Shown: piece by piece, positions 55,969 to 64,000 of the stretch
How positions within the stretch are numbered: the first letter of the stretch is position 1
How the letters are laid out: each line of letters starts with the position of its first letter
NCBI RefSeq assembly: GCF_001610835.1
Contig: NZ_CP011270.1
Span: 1,674,001-1,738,000, forward strand
Length of the DNA stretch: 64,000 nt
From: Planctomyces sp. SH-PL14
GTDB taxonomy: Bacteria; Planctomycetota; Planctomycetia; Planctomycetales; Planctomycetaceae
Reading direction: 5' to 3'
Translations under genes and position numbers: made by a program
The notes under the pieces: model-generated
Told to the model about the DNA's origin: nothing
What the model saw: the letters and a program-made list of their open reading frames with translations, nothing else
Database searches by the model: none

Positions 55969-56303
55969 GGCTCAAACGACGTCCTCGCCGGCACGGCTCT
56001 GATAGCTCAAACCCAACGTGCCACGGCCACTGGGGTCAAGGGGACCTCGCCCCCTTGCCGCCGGAGGCGCTTCCATGAGGAACCGTGGGACACAACGGAT
56101 GTCCGCTTTGGGGTACCGGCGATGAGGACTCCCTCAAAATAAGCCGCTGGCTTTGCAATCCCCGCGGGTTGGATAGGGGGCCATCCGGCACGTTGTCCGC
56201 GTTTGGACACTCAGTCCTTCAGACATCTCTCGACGGCCAGGCCTCCGGCGGGCAAAGGGGCGTTGCCCCTCTGCACTCCCCACCAGGGTGCCCCTGGACC
56301 CGG
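55969..56303 (+). repeat. Interspersed hairpin-rich element, copy C
   Basis: This full-length copy of about 335 bases begins 4 bases after the thioredoxin-fusion stop codon. It shows the 5' flank GGCTCAAAC...CGCCGGCACGGCT, the conserved TAGCTCAAACCCAACGTGCC, and all three hairpins. The last hairpin reads CCAGGG-TG-CCCCTGG, whereas copy B has CCAGGGG-TA-CCCCCTGG. It occupies most of the 432-base gap before the phosphohexomutase gene; the remaining 94 bases show nothing else. Confidence 0.88.
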
Positions 56304-56397
56304 TTTTTCTTCCTCTTCATTTCACGCTTAAGCCGCGCCTTCCCATTCCCTATCCTGCCCCACGCCACGTAATTGCGTCCCAACGCCAGAGGATGAC

Positions 56398-57999
56398 ATG
56401 TTCGACCGGTCGCTCATGCAGCGGAAAGCCGACGTCCGCGGAATCTACCCCAACCAGATCAACGAAGAACTCGCCTGGTTCACCGGCCGCTGCCTCGTCC
56501 GAAGCGTCCGCGAACTCAGCGGCAACTCCCAACCCGTCATCCTCGTCGGTCGCGACGGCCGCCTCTCCTCACCCGCCATCTACGCCTCCCTCATCCAGGG
56601 AATCGCCTCCGAAGGAGGCCAGCCGGTCCCCTGCGGCCTCGCCACCACCGACATGATCCAGTGGGGACTCGGCGAAAAGCTCGAAGGCGCCATCGCCGGC
56701 GCCATGGTCACCGCCTCCCATAACCCCCCGGAATACAACGGCATCAAGATGCTGTTCCGGAACGACAAGACCGGCGGGCTCGACATCATCAGCCCCGCCG
56801 CCCACCTCGCCAAACACTTCGACAGCGACAAGGGCTCGGCCATCGCCCCGGCCAACACCTGCGCCCCGTTCCCCGCCAGCTCGAACCTCAAACTCCACGA
56901 GCGGTTCACCACCGCCGCCCTGGAACTCGCCCCGAACATCAAGAAGGCCAAGGGCAAAATCGTCCTCGACCCCGGCAACGGCGTCGGCGGCCTCTTCATC
57001 CCCCTCCTCCGGCAGGCCCTCAAAGCCGTCGGGGCCGAAGTCGAAGTCCTCGCCGTTGCGGAACAGATCGACGGCCGCTTCCCGACCCGCCCCTCGAACC
57101 CCGGCCTCCCGGGCGCGGTGAAACTCCTCCAGCAGAAAGTCCGCGAGAGCGGCGCCGCCTTCGGAGCCGCCTTCGACGGCGACGCCGACCGCGTGTTCCT
57201 CGTCGACGAATGGGGCACGTTCGTCTCCGGCTCCCTCCTCCTGGCGGCCCTCGCCCAGAGCGTGGTCAACAAGAAGAAGGGGGCGGTGAAGGATCCGGCG
57301 GTCGTCTACTCGGCGGTCTCCTCCTGGCTCGTCGTCGAGACGCTGCGGAAGGCGGGGGGCAAGCCGGTCATCTCCCGCGTCGGCCAGGACGCCGTCAAGG
57401 TGGCCCTGATCCAGACGGACGCCGTCTTCGGCGGAGAGTCGTCGGCCCACTACAACTTCCCGGACTCCTACTGCCTCGACTCCGGCCTGTTCTCGCTCAT
57501 GACCTTCTGGGACATGCTCCTCGAGACCGGCCAGAGCTGCTCCGCTCTTCTCGGCTCGCTCTCGCCGTGGCCGGCCAGCGGCGAAGTGAATCTCCGCGTC
57601 GAATCCGGCGACTGGAAGGCGACGAGCAAGAAGGTCATCGACGCCCTGCTGGCCCAGTACGGTTCGGCCGATTCCGACGCTTACGTCCTGACGATCGACG
57701 GCGTCTCGGTCTTCTCGCCGAAGAGTCCCAAGTTCAAGGCGGTCGACGACATCTTCCAGATCGACAAGAAGAACGACCCGACGGGCGCCACCTACCGGAT
57801 CGTGGCCGACGGCTACTCACCCGACTGGTGGTTCAGCGTCCGGGCCTCGAACAACGAGCCGCTCCTCCGCGTGAACGTCGAAGCCAAGAACGCCGCCGAC
57901 GTCACCGGCCGCAGCTTCGGCCTCATCTCTTGGATCCGCGAGTTCGTGGCCGAGTCAGGCGGTAAGGTCCACGTCGAGGACTGGGGCAACCTCGGCTGA
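56398..57999 (+). CDS. Phosphoglucomutase/phosphomannomutase
   Basis: The 533-residue alpha-D-phosphohexomutase interconverts hexose-1- and hexose-6-phosphates through a phosphoserine. The active-site loop TASHNPPEYNG has Ser at residue 107. The metal-binding loop is DGDADR (260-265), and the sugar-binding GGESSAHYNF lies near residue 345. The length is somewhat above the common 450-500 residues because of insertions in the middle. Glucose versus mannose specificity cannot be told from sequence alone. It follows a repeat element, and a hairpin terminator follows it. Confidence 0.92.
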   Translation: MFDRSLMQRKADVRGIYPNQINEELAWFTGRCLVRSVRELSGNSQPVILVGRDGRLSSPAIYASLIQGIASEGGQPVPCGLATTDMIQWGLGEKLEGAIAGAMVTASHNPPEYNGIKMLFRNDKTGGLDIISPAAHLAKHFDSDKGSAIAPANTCAPFPASSNLKLHERFTTAALELAPNIKKAKGKIVLDPGNGVGGLFIPLLRQALKAVGAEVEVLAVAEQIDGRFPTRPSNPGLPGAVKLLQQKVRESGAAFGAAFDGDADRVFLVDEWGTFVSGSLLLAALAQSVVNKKKGAVKDPAVVYSAVSSWLVVETLRKAGGKPVISRVGQDAVKVALIQTDAVFGGESSAHYNFPDSYCLDSGLFSLMTFWDMLLETGQSCSALLGSLSPWPASGEVNLRVESGDWKATSKKVIDALLAQYGSADSDAYVLTIDGVSVFSPKSPKFKAVDDIFQIDKKNDPTGATYRIVADGYSPDWWFSVRASNNEPLLRVNVEAKNAADVTGRSFGLISWIREFVAESGGKVHVEDWGNLG

Positions 58000-58023
58000 G
58001 CGGCGGACGTCTTGGGACGCTAT

Positions 58024-58051
58024 GAACGCGGCGTCCGAGCGTGCCGCGTTC
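58024..58051 (+). terminator. Stem-loop after the phosphohexomutase gene
   Basis: GAACGCGGC pairs exactly with GCCGCGTTC around a 10-base loop, 24 bases after the stop codon, followed by TCTCAATC. The position supports termination; the T-run is weak. Confidence 0.6.
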
Positions 58052-58160
58052 TCTCAATCGATGCCCCGCTGGAAAAGACTTCAAAGTCTGTTCGAGCTCG
58101 GAAGTCCTCCGGCGTAGTTGGGAACGGGAACTTTTCTCGTCCCTCCTCGGATGCCAGACG

Positions 58161-59348
58161 ATGTCGGCCGCGAACCGGCGTATTCGGTGGGCGATCTTCG
58201 TGATCGCCGCATCTCTGATGGCGTTTGTGATCCGGTACTGGGGCCGGGAAGTCCCCCCGGAGACATGGACGCCTCCCGCGGCTGCCGAACTCGCCGAGGC
58301 TCTGGGGGCCACGAACGATCTCCCGGAGCGGGACCGTCGAGTCTTCGCCGATGCGGGACATGAGCTCAAACGCAGTCCGCTGCCGAACGACTGGCTGGCT
58401 CGTCGCATTGAGTTCGGGGAAACCTACCGATCATTCGCGACGTCCACCGTGGGATCGGTCGATCCGCGGCGGCGGAAGATCTATCTCCAGGCGCTCGGTC
58501 GGCTTGAGCCGGATCGTGACCGTCTGCTCGAACAGCTCGCCGAGTTCGGACGCAGGTTCTTTGCGATGGAGGCCGAGATCCAGCCGCCGCTCGAGTTGCC
58601 GCCGGGCCTGACGCGACGGACGCGGCCATCGACCGGCCGTGAGCAGACCCTGGCCTCCGACATCCTGAGCTGGCTCTCACAAGAGGTCCCGGAGGACGCC
58701 CAGTGCCGTGTCGGGATCACGGCGGCCGATCTCTACCCTGCACCGGACTGGAACTCGGTTTTCGGCCAGGCATCGCTCCGCGACCGGGTCGGAGTCGTCA
58801 GCCTTGCCCGCTTCCATCCGAGCTTCTTCGGAGACCCGCCCCGCCCGGGAGACGACCTGCTGTTCCTGCGGCGGACGTTCCATGTCTTCTCGCACGAGAT
58901 CGGCCACACGTTCGGCCTGCCGCATTGCCCCTACTACGAATGTCTCATGAACGGGGCGAACAACCTCGGAGAACTCGACCGGCAGTCGCCACATCCCTGC
59001 CCGATCTGTCTGAGGAAGTTGATGCATGTGTCGCCGTTCGATCCGGTCGCTCGCTGTTCTTCGCTGGCCGACTTCTATGCCCGGGCCGGCTTGAAGGAAG
59101 AGGCCGAATGGCTGCGTCGCCGGGCCCGGTGGATCGAGAATGGTGATGGCGGCCGAGAGTTCGCGGCTGACGGACGGAGGGCTGCTCGCCATCGCGCCGC
59201 GGGCTCGTGCGTACAATTCCGCACACCTTCAGCACCAGCCGATGTCGCATCGGAATCCGCAACCGCAACGATCGCGACGCCGGCGACGAACCATGAGTCC
59301 GATCATGCCGTTTTCCTTTCAGAACCTCACCGGCGAGACATTTCCTGA
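58161..59348 (+). CDS. Membrane-anchored archaemetzincin-like metalloprotease
   Basis: The product is 395 residues. An N-terminal membrane anchor (IRWAIFVIAASLMAFVI) precedes a region of about 200 residues and then the archaemetzincin signature. HEIGHTFGLPHC (residues 245-256) is followed by C near 261, M at 263 and CPICLRK, that is HExxHxxGxxHCx4CxM...CxxC. This puts three zinc-binding histidines and a four-Cys second zinc site in place. The frame opens upstream at 58041, but ATG-58161 starts the membrane anchor. The C-terminal 70 residues overlap the next gene, are low-complexity and Ala/Thr-rich, and may not be conserved. Substrates are unknown. Confidence 0.85.
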   Translation: MSAANRRIRWAIFVIAASLMAFVIRYWGREVPPETWTPPAAAELAEALGATNDLPERDRRVFADAGHELKRSPLPNDWLARRIEFGETYRSFATSTVGSVDPRRRKIYLQALGRLEPDRDRLLEQLAEFGRRFFAMEAEIQPPLELPPGLTRRTRPSTGREQTLASDILSWLSQEVPEDAQCRVGITAADLYPAPDWNSVFGQASLRDRVGVVSLARFHPSFFGDPPRPGDDLLFLRRTFHVFSHEIGHTFGLPHCPYYECLMNGANNLGELDRQSPHPCPICLRKLMHVSPFDPVARCSSLADFYARAGLKEEAEWLRRRARWIENGDGGREFAADGRRAARHRAAGSCVQFRTPSAPADVASESATATIATPATNHESDHAVFLSEPHRRDIS

Positions 59349-60303
59349 AGCTGGCCCAGGGCATCCGCGGCGTCGCGACGAGTCTCCGAACGCCGAAGTC
59401 CTCGACGCCTACTCCCAGGCGGTCATCCACGTCGTGGAAAGTGTCTCCCCGTCCGTCATCAGCGTCCGCGGTCCCGCCGGGACGCGGGGCGGCGCCGGGT
59501 CGGGATTCCTGATCTCGCCGGACGGCCTGGCGATCACGAACAGCCATGTCGTTGACGGGCGGACCGAGCTGCTCGCCGAGACGACGGAGGGGGACCGCAT
59601 CCCCGCCCGCGTCATCGGCGACGATCCCGCCACCGACACGGCCCTCATCCGGCTCGTCGCCCGGGATCTTCCGTACGCCAAGCTGGGCGATTCCAATGCC
59701 CTGCGAGTCGGCCAGCTCGTGATCGCCATGGGCAGCCCGCTCGGGCTGCAGTCGACGGTGTCGACCGGCGTCGTCAGCGCCCTGCGGCGGAGCATGCGGG
59801 CGCAGGATGGGCGGCTGATCGAAGACGTGATCCAGCACGCGGCCCCGATCAACCCCGGGAATTCCGGTGGGCCGCTCGTCGATTCCCGCAGCCAGGTGGT
59901 CGGGATCAACACCGCCATCATCGCCATGGCCCAGGGACTCGGATTTGCCGTCCCCTCGAACACCGCCGAATGGGTCACGGGCGAGTTTCTCGCTCACGGC
60001 CGGGTCCGGCGGCGGCAGCTCGGGGTCTCGGCGGGGGTCGTTCCGCTCTCCCGCTGGCACGTCCGGGAACTCGACCTCCTCGGCACCACCGGAGTCCAGG
60101 TCGGTCAGGTCGTCTCCGGCGGCCTGGCGCACCGCGTCGGGATCGAGCCGGAGGACATCATCGTGGCTCTCCACGACCGGGTCGTGGAGACGATCGACGA
60201 CCTGCATCGGCTGCTGACCGCCATCCCGGCCCAGACCGCGTTCGAACTGACCGTGATCCGCGACGACCGCCTCGTTTCACTGAGCGTCCCCGCCGAGAGC
60301 TGA
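59293..60303 (+). CDS. HtrA/DegP-like trypsin-type serine protease with PDZ domain
   Basis: The 336-residue protein is a trypsin-like protease. The triad is His in NSHVV (residue 85), Asp in ATDTAL (115) and Ser in GNSGGPL (191). A PDZ domain (about 245-335) includes GVQVGQVVSGGLAHRVGIEPEDII. No clear signal peptide follows any candidate start, so it may be cytoplasmic or have an unrecognised anchor. The frame opens at 59140, with ATGs at 59242 and 59293. All starts overlap the end of the archaemetzincin gene (56 bases for 59293). A shared role in protein quality control is likely but not shown. Confidence 0.88.
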   Translation: MSPIMPFSFQNLTGETFPEAGPGHPRRRDESPNAEVLDAYSQAVIHVVESVSPSVISVRGPAGTRGGAGSGFLISPDGLAITNSHVVDGRTELLAETTEGDRIPARVIGDDPATDTALIRLVARDLPYAKLGDSNALRVGQLVIAMGSPLGLQSTVSTGVVSALRRSMRAQDGRLIEDVIQHAAPINPGNSGGPLVDSRSQVVGINTAIIAMAQGLGFAVPSNTAEWVTGEFLAHGRVRRRQLGVSAGVVPLSRWHVRELDLLGTTGVQVGQVVSGGLAHRVGIEPEDIIVALHDRVVETIDDLHRLLTAIPAQTAFELTVIRDDRLVSLSVPAES

Positions 60304-60327
60304 GCGGCCGGCCGGAAGCCCCCACGA

Positions 60328-60365
60328 CTCAATCCTCGCAACTTCAGGCGGCAGCGGGGATTGAG
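60328..60365. terminator. Stem-loop between the protease gene and lepA
   Basis: CTCAATCC (60328-60335) pairs with GGATTGAG (60358-60365) around 22 bases. It is 25 bases after the protease stop, but no T-run follows on the (+) strand. It may be a terminator or a leader structure of lepA. Confidence 0.4.
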
Positions 60366-60544
60366 AAAAGTGGCCGATCGAAAATCCTCCCACAGCAAAG
60401 TTCTCCGTTCCTCGTTATACTCCCGCCCCAGTTTTTCCTAAGGATCCCCCCGTCCGGGACTTGCCGCCGGCCGCGCCTCGTCGGCCCGCCCGCCAACACC
60501 TCCCGGCCCCCTGGCCTTCGGGCCTCCGCCTTTTCAGCCGCGTT

Positions 60545-62347
<1,803 letters not shown>

Positions 62348-62455
62348 CGGCTCAAGGTGGCACCAAGCCCACCAAGGGTCAGGAAGCCAACCGGCGCGTT
62401 CGCTCATTGGTGGTCGACATCACCGTCTCGCTGGACCGGGCAGGCAATGGCTCAC

Positions 62456-62790
62456 CGGGTCCAGGGGCACCCTGGTGGGGAGTGCAGAGGGGCCACGCCC
62501 CTTTGCCCGCCGGAGGCCTGTCTCGTCTCGATCTTTCTGAAGGAGCGAGGGGCCAAACGCGGACAACGTGCCGGATGCCCCCTCACTTAATCCGCGGGGA
62601 TTGCAAAGCGAGCAGTTTGGATTGAGGGAGTCCTCAACGCCGGTGCCACAAAGCGGTCGCCCGTTGTGTCCTACGGTTCCTCATGGAAGTGCCTCCGGCG
62701 GCAAGGGGGCGAGGCCCGCTTGACCCCAGTGGCCGTCGCACGTTGGGTTTGAGCTATCAAAGCCGTGCCGGCAAGAACGCGGCTCGAGCC
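62456..62790 (-). repeat. Interspersed hairpin-rich element, copy D (inverted)
   Basis: This copy lies in the opposite orientation. Read on the (-) strand it has the same 5' flank, the AACCCAACGTGC segment, GCCGGAGGC and the three hairpins (GGGGC-NNN-GCCCC at the far end). The segment before the right-hand hairpins differs: the other copies read TTCAGACATCTCTCGACG, whereas this one reads TTCAGAAAGATCGAGACGAG. It fills most of the 472-base gap between lepA and a convergent DUF1501 gene; the bases 62348-62455 hold nothing recognisable. Confidence 0.85.
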
Positions 62791-62819
62791 AGCGCCTCCT
62801 ACCCTCGCCCGCACGCCAC

Positions 62820-64000
62820 TCAGGCGATCAGCTCCGGAATAATCTCGGCCGTCTCCGGAACAAGCGGAACTTCCTGACCATCCCGGTTCTTGAGGTGCGT
62901 CAGGAACGGGTCGATGCCGAGCAGGTGATACATCGTCGCCAGCATCGACTTGGGAGAGATCGGACGGTCGGTCACCTGGCCAGCGATCGAATCGGTCGCC
63001 CCGATCACCTTCCCGCGAGGCGTCCCCCCGCCGGCAAACACGGTCGAATAGGCCTGCGACCAGTGATCACGGCCCCCGCCGCGAACACCCGCGATCTTGG
63101 GAGTCCGACCATGCTCGCTCATCAGGACGACGAGCGTGTCATCCAAGAGGCCCCGTTCTTCCAAGTCGAGGATCAGTCCCGCGAACGCCTTGTCGAGCCC
63201 CGGACAAAGCTGGTCGTGCATCCGCGGGAAGTGCTGATCGTGCGTGTCCCAGGCGTCCCCCGCCAGGCCGTATTCATCCCAGAAGACCGAAACGAGCCGT
63301 GAGCCCGCTTCCACCATCCGGCGGGCGGCGAGACAGGACTGGCCGAAGAGCGTCATCCCGTAGCGATCGCGGATCGCATCGGACTCGTGCCGGACATCCA
63401 GGGCCTCGCGGACCTTGGGCGAGGCGACGATCGAGTACGCCATCTGCTGGAACGTCGAGAGCGACTGGCCGGGGAGGCTGCGGTCGAGATCGCGGCGGCC
63501 GTCATCGAACTGCGACAGGAGGCTCTTGCGGCGGTTCAGGCGGTCGAGCGTGACGTCCGGATTGGAATCGACCGCGGCCAGGCGGAAGTGCGAGTCGCGG
63601 CTGCAGCCGACGTATGGCTCCGGTCCATCGTAGGCGAAGCCCGTCCGGTCCTTATGGACGTTCACCGTCCCCTGGCCGAAGAACTCAGTCCAGACCGGCT
63701 GGAACGAGCCTTCGAGGAACGCGCCGTACGGCCCCGCGCGGAACGGCTGGTCGGTCCGCTTGCTGCTGAAGGGAAAGGGAAGGGCCACGTTCTGGACGAA
63801 CTCGTGCGGCTGCCCGCCCCGTCGCTGCCGGTCGACGTATTCGACGCAGGAGCCGAAGTAGGGGTGGTGCCGCTCGTCGCGAGGGTTGAGCTCCATCCCG
63901 ACATCGACGAATCCCGTTCCGGTCATGGCGTAGGCGACGCCGTGGATCGGGTAGGGGTGGGTGCAGGAGCGGATGACCGAGCAGCGGTCCATCACGCGGG
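62820..64000 (-). CDS. DUF1501 protein, 5' end beyond the window
   Basis: About 393 residues are present; the frame is open through the right edge and the internal methionines near 63995 are not a family start. The visible part begins RVMDRCSVIRSCTHPYPIHG, a normal internal segment of DUF1501 proteins. It includes FWDEYGLAGDAWDTHDQHFPRM, LMSEHGRTPKIAG and RDHWSQAYSTVFAGGG, matching the Asp/His-bearing segments of the family. The N-terminal Tat-type signal must lie outside the window. It is only distantly similar to the DUF1501 protein at 29669. Its usual DUF1549/DUF1553 partner would be expected further right. Confidence 0.92.
   Translation of the reverse strand, partial: RVMDRCSVIRSCTHPYPIHGVAYAMTGTGFVDVGMELNPRDERHHPYFGSCVEYVDRQRRGGQPHEFVQNVALPFPFSSKRTDQPFRAGPYGAFLEGSFQPVWTEFFGQGTVNVHKDRTGFAYDGPEPYVGCSRDSHFRLAAVDSNPDVTLDRLNRRKSLLSQFDDGRRDLDRSLPGQSLSTFQQMAYSIVASPKVREALDVRHESDAIRDRYGMTLFGQSCLAARRMVEAGSRLVSVFWDEYGLAGDAWDTHDQHFPRMHDQLCPGLDKAFAGLILDLEERGLLDDTLVVLMSEHGRTPKIAGVRGGGRDHWSQAYSTVFAGGGTPRGKVIGATDSIAGQVTDRPISPKSMLATMYHLLGIDPFLTHLKNRDGQEVPLVPETAEIIPELIA

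Overview
The window is chromosomal DNA of high GC content. Its gene content points to a planctomycete (phylum Planctomycetota). It has two DUF1501 proteins, a DUF1549/DUF1553 protein with a CxxCH motif, a MoxR/DUF58/VWA cluster, secreted EF-hand/beta-propeller proteins and several families of intergenic inverted repeats. I do not identify the species. I found no rRNA, tRNA, CRISPR array, prophage or intact insertion sequence.

Layout. 1-1,905 (+): the end of a C-terminal processing protease, nucleoside diphosphate kinase and a DUF420 membrane protein. 2,043-9,361 (-): a GH63/MGH1-like glycoside hydrolase, ComEC, and an FHA-GAF-PP2C phosphatase. 9,632-14,698: a small membrane protein, a sugar ABC permease and binding protein with no ATPase gene beside them, cytidylate kinase, a CnoX-like thioredoxin-TPR protein and a rhodanese. 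15,193-17,207: a sugar phosphate isomerase/epimerase-like protein and a lower-GC HNH endonuclease. 17,322-27,640 (-): nuoGHIJKLMN, the membrane arm of respiratory complex I plus NuoG; nuoA-F are not here. 27,960-34,058: a DUF1549/DUF1501 pair, a secreted unknown protein, leuD and a secreted WD40-like protein. 34,195-35,120 (-): two small heat-shock proteins behind a near-perfect sigma-54 promoter and ahead of a strong terminator.

The most distinctive part is 35,567-55,965 (+), about 20 kb with every gene on one strand. In order it encodes a MoxR ATPase, two paralogous exported proteins (nine EF-hand-like loops, then a predicted six-bladed propeller), a DUF58 protein, a BatA-type VWA protein, a second VWA protein, a 1,086-residue membrane-anchored coiled protein, two exported LTxxQ-type proteins, an exported prenyltransferase-like alpha/alpha-toroid protein and a beta-repeat/LamG-like/thioredoxin fusion. 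Several neighbours overlap by 4 bases, so part of the cluster is probably translated in a coupled way. By analogy with MoxR/Bat systems, the ATPase may remodel or activate targets through the VWA proteins in the envelope. The calcium-binding propellers and the redox fusion are unusual additions. This is my best candidate for an undescribed system, but its function is inferred only from domains.

56,398-64,000: phosphoglucomutase/phosphomannomutase, a membrane-anchored archaemetzincin overlapping an HtrA-like protease gene, LepA (EF4), and the C-terminal part of a DUF1501 protein that runs off the right edge.

Four copies of a roughly 300-340 bp hairpin-rich interspersed element (14,794; 30,992; 55,969; 62,456) fill four of the seven gene-free stretches longer than 300 bases. 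They generate spurious ORFs. Shorter palindromic repeat families sit between other genes, often convergent ones.
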